Positions 49,277 through 60,420 of a stretch of DNA of 64,000 nt are shown one piece after another; positions within the stretch are counted from its first letter, which is position 1, and the number at the start of each line of letters is the position of its first letter. This DNA comes from Brucellaceae bacterium (GTDB lineage Bacteria > Pseudomonadota > Alphaproteobacteria > Rhizobiales > Rhizobiaceae). Where the stretch lies: the NCBI GenBank assembly GCA_020637775.1, contig JACKJV010000004.1, forward strand, positions 1-64,000, read 5' to 3'. Below the pieces are notes generated by a model. The model did no database searches. It was not told the DNA's origin and was given only the letters and a program-made list of their open reading frames with translations. A program made the position numbers and the translations under genes.

Positions 49277-49359
49277 TTGTAAGCATCGGGTTGCCCGTTT
49301 AGCCTGTCCCCTCGTGGGCTGTTGAAGCAGGGGCACCCCGGCAGGAGGTTCATGGAGCA

Positions 49360-49635
49360 ATGCGTGCCGATACCCCGCCTTTCGACGTCATGCGGCACAG
49401 TTTCTGGCTTGGCGATGAGCCTGAGGAGTCGAACGCCCAGATGCGGCGCATCGCCGAGTGCATCGGTTCCGTCCGACCGGAAATCCAGCGACAGAGCCAG
49501 GTATACGGGGATCGCCGGATGATCTGGGCACTCCTGGCCATCATTGTCGACATGGCACTTGAAGCAGACGAGAGCGCCCTCACGGCCGCCTTGATGAAAA
49601 CTAATGCCCGCTTGCTGGAGCTCGAGACAGGCTAG
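49360..49635 (+). CDS. hypothetical protein
   Basis: A 91-residue protein, mostly helical (EESNAQMRRIAECIGSVRPEIQRQSQV, LLAIIVDMALEADESALTAALMKTNARLLELE). A GCAGGAGG sequence lies upstream but nearer to another ATG in a different frame, so the start is uncertain. No family recognised. Nothing was seen in 49636-49812. Confidence 0.5.
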   Translation: MRADTPPFDVMRHSFWLGDEPEESNAQMRRIAECIGSVRPEIQRQSQVYGDRRMIWALLAIIVDMALEADESALTAALMKTNARLLELETG

Positions 49636-49812
49636 GCTCAAGTACTACTAATGTGTCCACTTATCCTTCTTTCCGTGCTATTTTAGAAAGGAAGAATGAA
49701 CTGATGCGGTGGAAGCAGGCGCTACGGACAGCGACAAAATCAAACGGACCTTCCGAATTTGGCGGTAGGGTACGAACGGAAATCGTCTCCACTTTCGTTT
49801 GTGGCGGGCGAA

Positions 49813-50514
49813 CTACAACTCGGTATGCATCCGGTAACCAGGCGCGAATGTTAGCCGGACGGATGTAATGATTTTCCCGCCTGTCCAGGTGCTCCGGTCG
49901 ATTACGAACAAACCTTCACCCTGTCTGCAGTCCAGAATAGCAGCTTCTTCGGAATTCGAAGTCTTTGCTGAAAACGTGATGTCGCCGCCCTCGAAAGGGA
50001 TGTTGACGACCAACCATTCATTCGGGCTGTTTTCCTCAAAATCAATGTCCAGCGCTGCGGGCACCACTTTCGGATTGATCCACCGGTTTTCATAGGCATA
50101 GGGACGGCCGTTTGCCATGTGCAGCGCCATTATGTGGAGGAGCTTTTCTCCCTTGCGTGTCTGCATTCTGCCTATTACGTCAAATGGAGGCTCGACTACG
50201 GTACGCGACATGAGAGCATAGCGATAGGCTAGTCCTTTCGCCTCGATTTCGTGGCGGATGACAGGAATGTCGAGGGTCGCCTTGCGAACGGGATGCAGGG
50301 CAACGCGCGTGCCCGCCTTGCGCTTGCGGTCGAGGAGGCCCGCTTCAGCCAGATTGCGCAATGCACGATTGACCGTGGAGCGCGCGCAGCCGAATTCGCG
50401 CGAAAGCTCCTCTTCATTGGGGATCGGATCGCCAGGTTTCCACTGTCGGCTATGGATCCGGCGAAGCACCTCATCCTGCACAGTTTGCCAGCTTCTGATC
50501 TTGGCCCCCGTCAA
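49813..50514 (-). CDS. hutC: histidine utilization repressor (GntR/HutC family)
   Basis: A 233-residue GntR-type repressor. Winged helix: IHSRQWKPGDPIPNEEELSREFGCARSTVNRALRNLAEAGLL. The UTRA effector domain follows (RMQTRKGEKLLHIMALHMANGRPYAYENRWI). The best start is TTG at 50514, overlapping the hutF stop (TTGA), since no ATG is suitably placed. HutC binds palindromes in hut promoters and is released by urocanate. It is co-transcribed with hutF and faces hutIHGU. Confidence 0.9.
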   Translation of the reverse strand: MTGAKIRSWQTVQDEVLRRIHSRQWKPGDPIPNEEELSREFGCARSTVNRALRNLAEAGLLDRKRKAGTRVALHPVRKATLDIPVIRHEIEAKGLAYRYALMSRTVVEPPFDVIGRMQTRKGEKLLHIMALHMANGRPYAYENRWINPKVVPAALDIDFEENSPNEWLVVNIPFEGGDITFSAKTSNSEEAAILDCRQGEGLFVIDRSTWTGGKIITSVRLTFAPGYRMHTEL

Positions 50515-51878
50515 ATGATGTCTCCAAGCTGCCTCGTCACTGCGCGGTAGGCTGCAACGATGCGGTCGTGATCGCGATGGCGCCCGCCTTCGACCACATG
50601 GCGGCCGGCCGACCAGACATCCGTGATCATCCGGTCGCTTCCAGCGAAAACGAAACAATCGATGAGGATATCGCCGCTCCGCCCGTCAAGGTCAATCGCG
50701 GTTGTGTCGAGCGCGAAGAGATCGGCAAGCCTTCCGATGGCGATGCTGCCCGAACGCCGTCCCGAAACTTTGGCACCGCCTTCGCAGGCTGCTTCCAGCA
50801 AGCGGCGCCCGGTGGATGCGGAAGATGTCGCGAGCGCCGCGCGCGAATGGTCCCGAAGGCGTTGCGAATGGTCAAGCACCCGCAATTCCTCGGAAAGGCG
50901 GATGCGGATGTTGGAATCGGAGCCGATAGCGATGCGCCCGCCCTCGGCGAACCAGCGAACCGCGTCGAATATGCCGTCGCCAAGACTGGATTCGGTGATC
51001 GGGCAGAGGCCGGCGACGGCGCCGCTTCGGGCCAATTCCGCTGTTTCATGCGGGAGCATTTGCGTGCAGTGGATGAAGCAGCAGTCCTCATCCGCATCGA
51101 AATTTCCTAGAACCCACTCGACCGGGCGGGCACCCAGCGCGGCGGTGACTTCCTCGACCTCGGCGATCTGCTCGGCCAAGTGCATATGGAAGGGGTTGCT
51201 TCCGGCCAGCACCCGGTGCGCGGCGAGATCGCCGGCGTCGACAGCCCGCAAACTGTGCGGCGCTACACCCGTAAGGCAATCGGCGGGCAGGGTTGACACG
51301 ATGCCGACCGACAGCTCATGCAGGCGGGCAAACCGCTCCAGATCGTTGCCGAACCGGATTTGTCCCGGTCCGAGTGCGCGCTTGTCGCAACCACCATATT
51401 GATAGTGCACCGGCAACAGGCTGAGACCGATACCGGTCGACGCCGCCGCAGCGGCGATGCGTTCTGCCATCTCGGCCAGATTGTCATAGGGCGTGCCGCC
51501 GGGCTGATGGTGCAGGTAATGGAACTCGACATTGGCAGCGTAACCGGCTTCCAGCATTTCCATCTGCACGAATGCGGCGATCGCCTCGACGTGTTCCGGG
51601 GTCAGGCTGTCGAGAAATCGGAACATCAACTGGCGCCAGGTCCAGAAGCTGTCCGAGGCGTCCGGTCCGCGCTGTTCGGTCAGACCGGCCATTGACCGCT
51701 GAAAGGCATGGCTGTGCGCATTTGCCGGCGCGGGCAGCAGGATGCCTGTTCGATGCCCACGCGGGCTGCCCGCGTCTGTCTCGATGGAGGCAATCACGCC
51801 GTCCTCGCCAATACCGATACAGACGTTGTTGGCCCAACCAGTGTCGAGCAATGCCGTTTCCGCCCAGATTTCGATCAT
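50511..51878 (-). CDS. hutF: formimidoylglutamate deiminase
   Basis: A 455-residue amidohydrolase-superfamily enzyme. Metal-ligand motifs: [15 protein letters not shown] (HxH), [14 protein letters not shown] (His), FIHCTQML (His) and [11 protein letters not shown] (Asp). It converts N-formimidoyl-glutamate to N-formyl-glutamate and ammonia, the extra step of the five-enzyme histidine pathway used with HutG. The ATG at 51878 ([10 protein letters not shown]) fits family alignment. The frame is open upstream through the operator, which argues against longer starts. Confidence 0.93.
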   Translation of the reverse strand: MIEIWAETALLDTGWANNVCIGIGEDGVIASIETDAGSPRGHRTGILLPAPANAHSHAFQRSMAGLTEQRGPDASDSFWTWRQLMFRFLDSLTPEHVEAIAAFVQMEMLEAGYAANVEFHYLHHQPGGTPYDNLAEMAERIAAAAASTGIGLSLLPVHYQYGGCDKRALGPGQIRFGNDLERFARLHELSVGIVSTLPADCLTGVAPHSLRAVDAGDLAAHRVLAGSNPFHMHLAEQIAEVEEVTAALGARPVEWVLGNFDADEDCCFIHCTQMLPHETAELARSGAVAGLCPITESSLGDGIFDAVRWFAEGGRIAIGSDSNIRIRLSEELRVLDHSQRLRDHSRAALATSSASTGRRLLEAACEGGAKVSGRRSGSIAIGRLADLFALDTTAIDLDGRSGDILIDCFVFAGSDRMITDVWSAGRHVVEGGRHRDHDRIVAAYRAVTRQLGDII

Positions 51879-51890
51879 GCGATTCACCTG

Positions 51891-51919
51891 TTGACAGTTT
51901 ATTATGTATGTACATAATA
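51891..51919 (+). promoter_or_regulatory. hut promoter with HutC-type operator palindrome
   Basis: TTGACA (51891-51896) and CATAAT (51913-51918) are spaced 16 bp, a good sigma-70 type promoter for hutI. The palindrome TATTATGTA-TG-TACATAATA (51900-51919) is perfect over 9-2-9 and overlaps the -10 box. It contains GTATGTAC, the core of known HutC sites. It lies 22 bp from the hutF start, so one operator can block both directions. Confidence 0.8.
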
Positions 51920-51952
51920 GCATTATTAACGCGCATTTCAACGGTGATTGCA

Positions 51953-53146
51953 ATGCTTCTGATAAACGCGTCCCTCGCTGCAATGGATAGGAAACCCGGA
52001 TACGGGCTTGTCGAGAACGGCGCTGTCGTCATTGAGGGAGATGCCATCGCCTGGAGCGGTGAGGCCACCGACGTTCCCGCCCGTTACCGGAACAAAGAAA
52101 CGCTTGACCTTGAAGGTCGTCTGGTCACGCCCGGCCTTGTCGATTGCCACACCCACATCGTCCATGGCGGCAACCGCGCTCGCGAATTCGAGATGCGGCT
52201 TGAGGGCGCGACCTATGAGGAAATCGCGCGGGCTGGCGGCGGCATTGTCTCCACGGTGGCTGCGACGCGCGCGGCGGATGAGGAATCGCTGCTGGCAGGT
52301 GCGCTTGTCCGCGTCGATGCGCTGATTGCCGAGGGTGTGACCACTATCGAGATCAAGTCGGGTTACGGTTTGAATATCGATACAGAAATGAAAATGCTGC
52401 GCGTTGCGCGGGCTGTCGCCAAGGCGCGTCCGGTCCGTGTTCGCACCAGCTATCTGGGTGCCCATGCCGTCCCTCCGGAGTACAAGGGGCGGGTAGACGC
52501 CTATGTCGGCGAAGTCTGCATCCCCGCGCTGGAACAAGCCCATGCCGAAGGGCTGGTGGATGCGGTCGATGGATTCTGCGAGGGGATCGCGTTTTCGCCA
52601 GCCGAGATCGAACGGGTGTTCGCAAAGGCACGCGCTCTCGGCCTGCCGGTGAAGTTGCACGCCGAACAGTTGTCAAACCTGCGCGGCGCGCAACTTGCCG
52701 CTCGCTATGAAGCCCTGTCAGCCGATCATCTGGAATATGCCGACGAGGCGGATGCCGAAGCCATGGCGCGAGCGGGCACGGTGGCGGTCATCCTGCCTGG
52801 CGCCTTCTACACGCTGCGCGAAACGCAGGCGCCGCCGATTGCCGCCTTCAGGCACCATGGGGTCGACATGGCTGTCGCGACCGATTGCAATCCCGGATCC
52901 TCGCCGCTCGCCTCGCTGCTTCTTTCCATGAACATGGCCTGCACGCTGTTCCGCATGACACCGGAAGAGGCATTGGCCGGCGTCACGCGCCATGCAGCCA
53001 GCGCGCTCGGCCTGGCCGATTGCGGCGTTATCGCACCAGGCATGCGTGCTGACCTGGCTGTCTGGGATGCCGCGCATCCGTCCGAGCTTGCCTACCGGAT
53101 CGGGTTCAATCCGCTCCACAAGCGCATTTTCGGAGGTTTGGCATGA
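51953..53146 (+). CDS. hutI: imidazolonepropionase
   Basis: A 397-residue amidohydrolase. [23 protein letters not shown] holds the HxH metal site and the HutI-specific GGNRAx[18 protein letters not shown] and [11 protein letters not shown] carry the remaining His and Asp. It opens imidazolone-propionate to formimidoylglutamate. The ATG at 51953 is used; the ribosome site is weak. The stop overlaps hutH (ATGA). Confidence 0.94.
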   Translation: MLLINASLAAMDRKPGYGLVENGAVVIEGDAIAWSGEATDVPARYRNKETLDLEGRLVTPGLVDCHTHIVHGGNRAREFEMRLEGATYEEIARAGGGIVSTVAATRAADEESLLAGALVRVDALIAEGVTTIEIKSGYGLNIDTEMKMLRVARAVAKARPVRVRTSYLGAHAVPPEYKGRVDAYVGEVCIPALEQAHAEGLVDAVDGFCEGIAFSPAEIERVFAKARALGLPVKLHAEQLSNLRGAQLAARYEALSADHLEYADEADAEAMARAGTVAVILPGAFYTLRETQAPPIAAFRHHGVDMAVATDCNPGSSPLASLLLSMNMACTLFRMTPEEALAGVTRHAASALGLADCGVIAPGMRADLAVWDAAHPSELAYRIGFNPLHKRIFGGLA

Positions 53147-54684
53147 GTATGCTGCTCGTTCCGGGCAAGGTGACGCTGGCTCAGCTCGAGACGATCTGGC
53201 GCGACGGGCTGGCAGTCCGGTTGGATGACGGCGCGCGGGCGGACATCGACCGCGCGGCCGGACTGGTTGCGCAGGCGGCTGCCGGAAGCGAGGCGATCTA
53301 TGGCGTCAACACGGGTTTTGGCAAGCTCGCCAGCCTGCGCATCAAGCCCGACGACACCGCGCAACTGCAACGCAACCTGATCCTGTCTCATTGCTGCGGG
53401 GTTGGCGAGCCGCTCGACAGTGCCACCACGCGGCTGATGATGGTGCTGAAGCTCATTTCGGTCGGCCGCGGGGCGTCAGGCATTCGCCCGCAGACGGTGG
53501 AGCTTCTGGAAGCCATGCTGGCGCACAATGTGGTGCCGGTGGTGCCGAACCGAGGTTCGGTGGGCGCTTCAGGGGATCTGGCCCCGCTCGCGCATATGGC
53601 GGCGACCATGATCGGAGAAGGCGAAGCATTTCTGACAGGTGAGAGAATGCCGTCTGCCGAAGCCTTGCGGCGCGTCGGGCTTGTGCCGGTGGTGCTTGGG
53701 CCCAAAGAAGGGCTCGGCCTCATCAACGGCACGCAATTCTCCACAGCCTGCGCACTGTCGGGCCTGTTCGGGGCCAAGCACAACCTCGAGGCCTCCGTTG
53801 TCTCGTCGGCCATGTCGACGGATGCAATCATGGGCTCTACGGTGCCGCTCAATACCGCCATCCACGCCTTGCGCGGTCATCAGGGTCAGATCGATGTGGC
53901 GCGTGCCATGCGCCATGTGCTCGCCGGCTCGGAAATCCGCGAAAGCCACCGGGAAGGCGATATGAGGGTCCAGGACCCCTATTGCATTCGTTGCCAGCCG
54001 CAGGTGACTGGCGCGGCACTGGATCTGCTGCGCATGGCAGGCCGGACACTTGAAATCGAGGCGAACGCCGTCTCCGACAATCCGCTGGTGCTGGTCGATG
54101 AAGGCATCATCGTTTCGGGCGGCAATTTCCATGCAGAGCCCGTGGCCTTTGCCGCCGACCAGATCGCGCTGGCGATTGCCGAAACCGGCGCGATTGCGCA
54201 GCGCCGCGTCGCACTGATGGTCGATCCAACCCTTTCGCACGACCTGCCGCCGTTCCTTACGCCCAATCCGGGGTTGAATTCCGGTCTGATGATTGCCGAG
54301 GTAACGACGGCTGCGCTTATGAGCGAGAACAAGCATCTGGCCCATCCGTGCTCGATCGATTCCACGCCGACCTCTGCCAACCAGGAAGACCATGTGTCGA
54401 TGGCAGCCCATGGCGCGCGCCGCCTTGAGCAGATGAACCGCAACCTCAATGTGATAATCGGCATCGAGCTGATCTGCGCGGCGCAGGGCATCGAGTTCCG
54501 CGCGCCTCTCAAAACCAGCCCGGAGCTGCAAAAGGCCCTGGATGCCATCCGCGCCCGTATCGAGCCGATCGGCGAGGACCGTTATCTTGCCGGCGATATC
54601 GCGGTGGCAGCTGAGATGGTGGCAGGGGGGCATGCCGGCGCCTGCTGCGACATAGGCGAGCTGTTGCAAGGAGAAGTGGCATGA
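53143..54684 (+). CDS. hutH: histidine ammonia-lyase
   Basis: A 513-residue lyase that converts histidine to urocanate. The self-formed MIO cofactor comes from Ala142-Ser143-Gly144 in [27 protein letters not shown] is the catalytic Tyr loop and [14 protein letters not shown] the C-terminal active-site segment. Full family length. It overlaps both hutI and hutG, so the pathway enzymes are translationally coupled. Confidence 0.96.
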   Translation: MSMLLVPGKVTLAQLETIWRDGLAVRLDDGARADIDRAAGLVAQAAAGSEAIYGVNTGFGKLASLRIKPDDTAQLQRNLILSHCCGVGEPLDSATTRLMMVLKLISVGRGASGIRPQTVELLEAMLAHNVVPVVPNRGSVGASGDLAPLAHMAATMIGEGEAFLTGERMPSAEALRRVGLVPVVLGPKEGLGLINGTQFSTACALSGLFGAKHNLEASVVSSAMSTDAIMGSTVPLNTAIHALRGHQGQIDVARAMRHVLAGSEIRESHREGDMRVQDPYCIRCQPQVTGAALDLLRMAGRTLEIEANAVSDNPLVLVDEGIIVSGGNFHAEPVAFAADQIALAIAETGAIAQRRVALMVDPTLSHDLPPFLTPNPGLNSGLMIAEVTTAALMSENKHLAHPCSIDSTPTSANQEDHVSMAAHGARRLEQMNRNLNVIIGIELICAAQGIEFRAPLKTSPELQKALDAIRARIEPIGEDRYLAGDIAVAAEMVAGGHAGACCDIGELLQGEVA

Positions 54685-55481
54685 CACCCTTCGAGATCCG
54701 GCCTGGCGACAGCCCGGTCATCCTCGCCATGCCGCATACCGGCACTTATGTGCCGCGGGACATCTTCGCCCGCCTGACGCCGCTTGGCCAGACTCTCAGC
54801 GACACGGACTGGCATATCGAGCGGCTCTATGAAGGACTGCTGCCCGGCGCAACAATCGTGCGTGCGCTCTTCCACCGTTACGTGATCGATGCCAACCGGG
54901 ATCCTTCCGGCGCCAGCCTCTATCCCGGCCAGAACACCACAGGCCTTGTTCCGCTGACCGATTTTGACGGCAAGCCGCTGTGGACCGGCGAGCCGGACGC
55001 GGCCGAGATCGAAGACCGGCGCAAGGCCTGGCATGAGCCCTACCACGCCGCGTTGGCCGCGGAAATCGAACGGGTGCGCAGCCGCCATGGCATCGCGGTG
55101 CTTTATGACTGCCATTCGATCCGCTCCGAAATCCCGTTCCTGTTTGAGGGAACGCTGCCGGATTTCAACATCGGCACCGACGGCGGGCGTACCTGCGCGC
55201 GTCACTTCGAGGACGCCGTGACCGCGATCTGCGCCCGGCAGGAGGGCCTCACTCACATCCTCAACGGCCGTTTCAAGGGCGGCTGGACAACCCGCCATTA
55301 TGGCCGGCCGGAGGAGAACGTTCATACCATCCAGATGGAGCTTGCACAAAAGACCCATCTGGCAAGCGAGGCCTTGCCCTTTGCCTATGACGAGACGCGT
55401 GCGGCGGCGCTGCGCCAGCCCCTGCGCGAAATCCTCAGAACACTGGAAGCCCTCGCATCAACACCGGGAGAGACCAAATGA
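54681..55481 (+). CDS. hutG: N-formylglutamate deformylase
   Basis: A 266-residue zinc hydrolase of the N-formylglutamate amidohydrolase family. Conserved segments: [33 protein letters not shown] and [10 protein letters not shown], which supply the metal and active-site residues. It releases formate and glutamate as the last step of the five-step route. It pairs with hutF, consistent with that pathway rather than direct HutG formiminoglutamase. Confidence 0.94.
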   Translation: MTPFEIRPGDSPVILAMPHTGTYVPRDIFARLTPLGQTLSDTDWHIERLYEGLLPGATIVRALFHRYVIDANRDPSGASLYPGQNTTGLVPLTDFDGKPLWTGEPDAAEIEDRRKAWHEPYHAALAAEIERVRSRHGIAVLYDCHSIRSEIPFLFEGTLPDFNIGTDGGRTCARHFEDAVTAICARQEGLTHILNGRFKGGWTTRHYGRPEENVHTIQMELAQKTHLASEALPFAYDETRAAALRQPLREILRTLEALASTPGETK

Positions 55482-57163
55482 CCAATCCGCGGCACAACCA
55501 GCGTGATGTCTACCCGCCAACGGGGACCGAGATCACGGCGAAGAGCTGGCAGACGGAAGCCGCCATGCGCATGCTGATGAACAATCTGCATCCCGATGTT
55601 GCCGAGAATCCGCACGAGCTGGTTGTCTATGGCGGCATCGGGCGAGCGGCCCGCACCTGGAAGGACTTCGACACCATCGTCGACAGCTTGAAGCGGCTGG
55701 AGGCCGACGAGACATTGCTGGTCCAGTCCGGCAAGCCCATTGCGATCATCCGCACCCATGCCGATGCGCCGCGGGTGCTGATTGCCAATTCCAACCTTGT
55801 GCCACATTGGGCCACCTGGGAGCACTTCAATGAGCTCGATCGCAAGGGGTTGATGATGTACGGCCAGATGACGGCCGGTTCATGGATCTATATCGGCACG
55901 CAGGGCATCGTACAGGGCACCTACGAGACCTTCGCGGAGGCGGGGCGCCAGCACTATGGTGGTAATCTCACCGGCAAGTGGATCCTGACCGGCGGCCTCG
56001 GAGGCATGGGCGGCGCCCAGCCGCTGGCTGCCGTCATGGCCGGCGCCTGCTGCCTGGCGGTGGAATGCGACGAGACCCGCATCGATTTCCGCATGCGCAC
56101 CCGCTACGTCGATGCCAAGGCGCAGACGCTGGACGAGGCGCTGGCATTGATCGACGGCTGGACCAGGGCGGGCGAGGCGAAGTCGGTCGGCCTGGTCGGT
56201 AATGCGGCCGAGGTGTTTCCGGAACTGGTGGCTCGCATGAAGGCTGGTGGTCCGCGCCCCGATATCGTCACCGACCAGACCTCGGCCCATGATCCGCTGC
56301 ATGGCTATCTGCCGGAAGGCTGGAGTGTTGCCGAATGGCGCACCAAGCAGGAGAGCGATCCTGCGGCAGTGGAGAAGGCGGCCCGCGCCTCCATGAAAAA
56401 GCATGTCGCGGCGATGGTGGATTTCTGGAACGCCGGTGTTCCCACCCTCGATTATGGCAACAACATCCGGCAGGTCGCCAGGGAAGAGGGGCTGGAAAAC
56501 GCCTTCGCCTTCCCGGGGTTCGTGCCGGCCTATATCCGCCCGTTGTTCTGCAGGGGCATCGGCCCGTTCCGCTGGTGCGCGCTGTCGGGCGACCCGGAAG
56601 ACATCTACAAGACCGACGCGGCGATGAAGAAGCTGTTTCCGGAAAACGCGCACCTGCACCGCTGGCTGGACATGGCGCGCGACCGTATCGCTTTCCAGGG
56701 CCTGCCGGCGCGCATCTGCTGGATCGGGCTTGGTGACCGCCACCGTGCAGGCCTGATGTTCAACGAGATGGTTGCGAGCGGCGAGCTGAAAGCGCCCATC
56801 GTGATCGGCCGCGATCATCTGGATTCAGGCTCAGTGGCCTCGCCCAACCGCGAAACCGAATCCATGAAGGACGGCACAGATGCGGTCAGCGACTGGCCGC
56901 TTCTGAATGCGCTGGTCAACACGGCATCGGGCGCAACCTGGGTTTCGCTGCATCACGGCGGCGGCGTCGGCATGGGCTTTTCGCAACATGCAGGCGTGGT
57001 GATCGTGGCGGATGGAACGCAAGCGGCTGCCCGCAGGCTGGAGCGTGTGCTCTGGAACGATCCGGCTTCAGGCGTCTGGCGTCATGCCGATGCCGGCTAC
57101 GAAATCGCGCTCGATTGCGCGCGCGAGCAAGGGCTGGTCCTGCCAGCCATCCTGGGGAACTGA
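55478..57163 (+). CDS. hutU: urocanate hydratase
   Basis: A 561-residue urocanase that uses tightly bound NAD+. [19 protein letters not shown] and [14 protein letters not shown] are the NAD-binding motifs, [17 protein letters not shown] and [17 protein letters not shown] the active-site regions, with the catalytic Cys segment [12 protein letters not shown]. It turns urocanate into imidazolone-propionate. Last hut enzyme gene; the TRAP transporter follows after 57 bp. Confidence 0.96.
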   Translation: MTNPRHNQRDVYPPTGTEITAKSWQTEAAMRMLMNNLHPDVAENPHELVVYGGIGRAARTWKDFDTIVDSLKRLEADETLLVQSGKPIAIIRTHADAPRVLIANSNLVPHWATWEHFNELDRKGLMMYGQMTAGSWIYIGTQGIVQGTYETFAEAGRQHYGGNLTGKWILTGGLGGMGGAQPLAAVMAGACCLAVECDETRIDFRMRTRYVDAKAQTLDEALALIDGWTRAGEAKSVGLVGNAAEVFPELVARMKAGGPRPDIVTDQTSAHDPLHGYLPEGWSVAEWRTKQESDPAAVEKAARASMKKHVAAMVDFWNAGVPTLDYGNNIRQVAREEGLENAFAFPGFVPAYIRPLFCRGIGPFRWCALSGDPEDIYKTDAAMKKLFPENAHLHRWLDMARDRIAFQGLPARICWIGLGDRHRAGLMFNEMVASGELKAPIVIGRDHLDSGSVASPNRETESMKDGTDAVSDWPLLNALVNTASGATWVSLHHGGGVGMGFSQHAGVVIVADGTQAAARRLERVLWNDPASGVWRHADAGYEIALDCAREQGLVLPAILGN

Positions 57164-57220
57164 AAAAAGGTCAGACCGGAGCGATCCGAAAAGGCCACAA
57201 TCTGTCAAAGGAGAACAGTC

Positions 57221-58309
57221 ATGAAGAGACGTGAATTTCTCGCATCCGGCGTCGCTGGAGTTGCGGCCGCGGTAAGCCTAGCTGCTCCTGCCATCGCGCA
57301 GGACAAGCGCCAGTGGAAGATGGTCACCGCCTGGCCCAAGAACCTGCCTGGCCCTGGCGTCGCAGCGCAGATGCTGGCTGATCGCATCACCACGCTGTCG
57401 GGCGGGCGCATCGAGGTCAAGCTCTTTGCCGCGGGCGAAATCGTTCCCGGTCCAGGCGTGTTCGATGCGGTGGCCGAGGGCACTGCCGAGCTCTATCATG
57501 CGGTTCCGGCCTATTGGGGCTCCAAGTCCAAGGGCATTCTTCTGTTCGGGTCGCAACCCTTCGGCCTGCGCGCCGACGAGCAGTTCGGTTGGATGATGCA
57601 TGGCGGCGGACAGGCGCTCTATGACGAGATGTATGCCCGCTTCGGCGTCAAGCCTTTCCTGTGCGGCAATTCCGGTCCGCAATGGGCTGGTTGGTTCCGC
57701 AACGAGATCAATTCGGTCGATGACTTGAAGGGCCTGAAGTTCCGGACCACCGGCCTTGCCTCCGAAATGGCCACCAAGCTTGGCATGGCAGCGCAGGCGA
57801 TGGGCGGACCGCCGATGTTCCAGGCATTGCAGACCGGTGCGCTTGATGCGGGCGAATTCATCGGCCCGTGGACCGATTCCGCGCTTGGTTTCCACCAGGT
57901 GGCCAAGAATTATTACTGGCCGGGTGTCGGCGAGCCGTCGTCCGCGGAGGAGTGCGGCATCAATGCCAAGGTCTATGCCGAGCTTCCCGATGATCTCAAG
58001 CAGGTGGTGTCGCTGGCCTGCGAGAGCCTCTACAATCCGGTGTGGACCGAATACACGACCAAGCATGCCCAATCGCTGAAGACGCTGGTCTCCGAACATG
58101 GTGTCCAGGTGAAGAAGCTGCCCGATGACGTGATCGTGGCCATGGGCAAGGCCGCGGGCGAAATTCTCGACGAGTTGCGTCAGAACGATGACGAGCTCGT
58201 CAAGCGCATAACCGAGAGCTTCATCAGCTATCGTGACCTGGTCGGTGGCTACATGACCTATGCTGACAACGGGCAGATGAACGCCCGCGCCGCGGCCATG
58301 GGTTACTGA
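57221..58309 (+). CDS. TRAP transporter substrate-binding protein (DctP family)
   Basis: A 362-residue periplasmic binding protein. The N-terminus MKRREFLASGVAGVAAAVSLAAPAIA resembles a Tat-type or Sec signal, cleaved before QDKRQW. LKGLKFRTTGLASEMATKLG matches the conserved ligand-carboxylate Arg region of DctP-type proteins (R-T/P). The upstream GGAGAACAG gives a ribosome site. Position behind hutU suggests that the ligand is histidine, urocanate or a related imidazole acid; this is inference from context only. Confidence 0.9.
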   Translation: MKRREFLASGVAGVAAAVSLAAPAIAQDKRQWKMVTAWPKNLPGPGVAAQMLADRITTLSGGRIEVKLFAAGEIVPGPGVFDAVAEGTAELYHAVPAYWGSKSKGILLFGSQPFGLRADEQFGWMMHGGGQALYDEMYARFGVKPFLCGNSGPQWAGWFRNEINSVDDLKGLKFRTTGLASEMATKLGMAAQAMGGPPMFQALQTGALDAGEFIGPWTDSALGFHQVAKNYYWPGVGEPSSAEECGINAKVYAELPDDLKQVVSLACESLYNPVWTEYTTKHAQSLKTLVSEHGVQVKKLPDDVIVAMGKAAGEILDELRQNDDELVKRITESFISYRDLVGGYMTYADNGQMNARAAAMGY

Positions 58310-58378
58310 CAAGGACCGAAAACATTCCTGGCCTGGCGCGTCGGATGGCGCGCCAGCGCCCTTGGCGGGGAGGGGACA

Positions 58379-58876
58379 GTGATAAAAATGGCAGACGGTA
58401 TCGATCGGATCGTGCGATGGATTGCCGACGTGGTCAAATGGTTCGCTTTGGCAATGGTCCTCATCCAGTTCGCCATTGTTGTCGGACGCTATGTGTTCGG
58501 CCTCTATTCGATTGCCGTGCAGGAAAGCGCTCTTTACCTGCATGCCACGCTCTTCATGCTGGGCGCGGCTTACACGCTGCAGGTCGACAAGCATGTTCGG
58601 GTCGACATTTTTTATGCCAAGGCCGATGAGCGCACGCGCAGGCGCATCGACATTTTCGGCCATCTCTTCTTTCTCATCCCCTCGCTACTGGTGCTCACCT
58701 GGTGGACCTGGCCCTCGGTGGCCAATTCCTGGAAAATCCTTGAAGGACCGATCTCGGTCGGCGGCATTGAGGCCGTCTTCCTGCTGAAATCGCTTATTCC
58801 CGCCTTCTGCGTGCTGCTGCTTCTGCAGTCGCTGGCCATCCTGATCCGGCTGTTCGCCGCGAAGGAAAGCCAATGA
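58379..58876 (+). CDS. TRAP transporter small membrane subunit (DctQ family)
   Basis: A 165-residue protein with four helices, including VKWFALAMVLIQFAIVVGRYVFG and ESALYLHATLFMLGAAYTLQVDKHVRVDIFY, the DctQ signature. GTG at 58379 is favoured by GGAGGGGAC just upstream; ATG at 58388 would be too far from it. Couples the binding protein to the large permease. Overlaps dctM (ATGA). Confidence 0.9.
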   Translation: MIKMADGIDRIVRWIADVVKWFALAMVLIQFAIVVGRYVFGLYSIAVQESALYLHATLFMLGAAYTLQVDKHVRVDIFYAKADERTRRRIDIFGHLFFLIPSLLVLTWWTWPSVANSWKILEGPISVGGIEAVFLLKSLIPAFCVLLLLQSLAILIRLFAAKESQ

Positions 58877-60420
58877 GCCACTATCTCGATCTGCTGATGT
58901 TTGCGGCCCTTGTGGCGGCCATCCTCACCGGCTTTCCGGTTTCCTTCTCCATTGCAGGTGTTGCCGTCCTCTTTGCCTATCTGGGCTGGGTGCTCGGCGT
59001 AATGGACATCACACTACTCGGTGCCACGGGCCAGCGCATTTTCGGGCTCCTGAGCAACCAGGTTCTGATCGCCATTCCTCTTTTCGTGCTGATGGGGGCA
59101 GTGCTGGAAAAGAGCCGGATCGCCGAAGACCTCCTCGACACGATGGGTCGGCTGTTCGGATCGTTGCGCGGCGGGCTTGGCATCTCGGTCGTTCTCGTCG
59201 GCGCCCTGCTTGCCGCTTCCACCGGCATTGTCGGGGCGACGGTGGTTGCCATGGGCCTGATTGCCCTGCCGACCATGCTGCGCACCGGCTATGATCCCCG
59301 CGTGGCCTCCGGCATTGTCTGTACCGCCGGAACGCTCGGGCAGATCATTCCGCCGTCAACGCTGCTGATCATTCTGGCCGACGTGATGTCAAACGCCTAT
59401 CAGCAGGCGCAATATGCCCAAGGCAAATTTGCCATCGAAGCTTTGTCAGTGGGCCAGTTCTTTGCCGCAGCGATCCTGCCGGGACTGGTTCTTGTGCTGC
59501 TCTATCTTCTCTACATCCTGGTGCGCGGCTTGCTGCGCCCGCAGGACATGCCCCCGGCCGCCATCACACGGAAGCCTGCGCGCAGCGAGATCCTGGCAAC
59601 CGTCGTCCCGCCCGTCCTTCTCATCCTGGCCGTGCTCGGTGCAATTCTCGGCGGCCTTACAGATCCGACAGAGGCCGCATCGGTCGGCGCTGTCGGTGCC
59701 TTGCTGATGGCCGGTGTCCGCGCAAACGGAAATCGCCGCCTCATTCTGGTCGGAACCGCTTCATTGGTGGCGCTGGCTGTTCTTGCCGGTGCCTTTCCGG
59801 TGCGCCTTCAGCGCAGCGACATCGGCCTCGGAACCTATGTGGCGGGAGCGGGCTATGTGGCGCTGGCCGTTCTTGGTGCCATTGCCATAGGGCTTTCGCT
59901 GCGCACAGCCCTTCGCGGACGGATGATGCACGACGCCGTCAGCTCCACCTTGACGATGACCGCCATGATCTTCGCCACGATCCTGGCGGCCGGCATTTTC
60001 TCGCTGGTCTTCATCGGGCTGGGTGGCGAGGAGCGTGTGGCGGAGCTTCTGAAATCCATGCCGGGCGGGGCAACCGGTGCGCTGCTGTTCTGCATGCTCC
60101 TGGTCTTTATCCTCGGCTTCTTCCTCGATTTCGTGGAAATCTCTGTCATCGTGCTGCCTCTTATCGCGCCGACCCTGATCCTTATGGGGCATGATCCGCT
60201 TTGGCTCGGCATCCTGCTGGCGATCAATCTGCAGACCAGCTTCCTGACCCCGCCCTTCGGTTTCTCCCTTTTCTATCTGCGCGGCGCAGCTCCGAAGGAA
60301 ATCACCACGGGCCATATCTATCGTGGTGTGATCCCTTTCATCGGATTGCAAATTCTGGGAATGCTGCTGGTCTGGCTCCTGCCTGCGGTCGCGACATGGC
60401 TACCTGGAAAGCTTTTTTGA
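58873..60420 (+). CDS. TRAP transporter large permease (DctM family)
   Basis: A 515-residue permease with about twelve helices. Characteristic segments: GFPVSFSIAGVAVLFAYLG, LLAASTGIVGATVVAMGLIALPTML, TAGTLGQIIPPSTLLIILAD and FLDFVEISVIVLPLIAPTL, with NLQTSFLTPPFGFSLFYLRG near the end. It uses the Na+ gradient for uptake. It ends at the border of an IS scrap region, so the cluster is cut off here. Confidence 0.93.
   Translation: MSHYLDLLMFAALVAAILTGFPVSFSIAGVAVLFAYLGWVLGVMDITLLGATGQRIFGLLSNQVLIAIPLFVLMGAVLEKSRIAEDLLDTMGRLFGSLRGGLGISVVLVGALLAASTGIVGATVVAMGLIALPTMLRTGYDPRVASGIVCTAGTLGQIIPPSTLLIILADVMSNAYQQAQYAQGKFAIEALSVGQFFAAAILPGLVLVLLYLLYILVRGLLRPQDMPPAAITRKPARSEILATVVPPVLLILAVLGAILGGLTDPTEAASVGAVGALLMAGVRANGNRRLILVGTASLVALAVLAGAFPVRLQRSDIGLGTYVAGAGYVALAVLGAIAIGLSLRTALRGRMMHDAVSSTLTMTAMIFATILAAGIFSLVFIGLGGEERVAELLKSMPGGATGALLFCMLLVFILGFFLDFVEISVIVLPLIAPTLILMGHDPLWLGILLAINLQTSFLTPPFGFSLFYLRGAAPKEITTGHIYRGVIPFIGLQILGMLLVWLLPAVATWLPGKLF

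Noticed and set aside
49653..49868. Short plus-strand frame after the 91-residue protein
   Set aside because: It overlaps the hutC 3' end, has no ribosome site of note and no protein-like pattern.
57278..58663. Long minus-strand frame opposite dctP
   Set aside because: Antisense artefact; plus strand encodes a full DctP with signal peptide.
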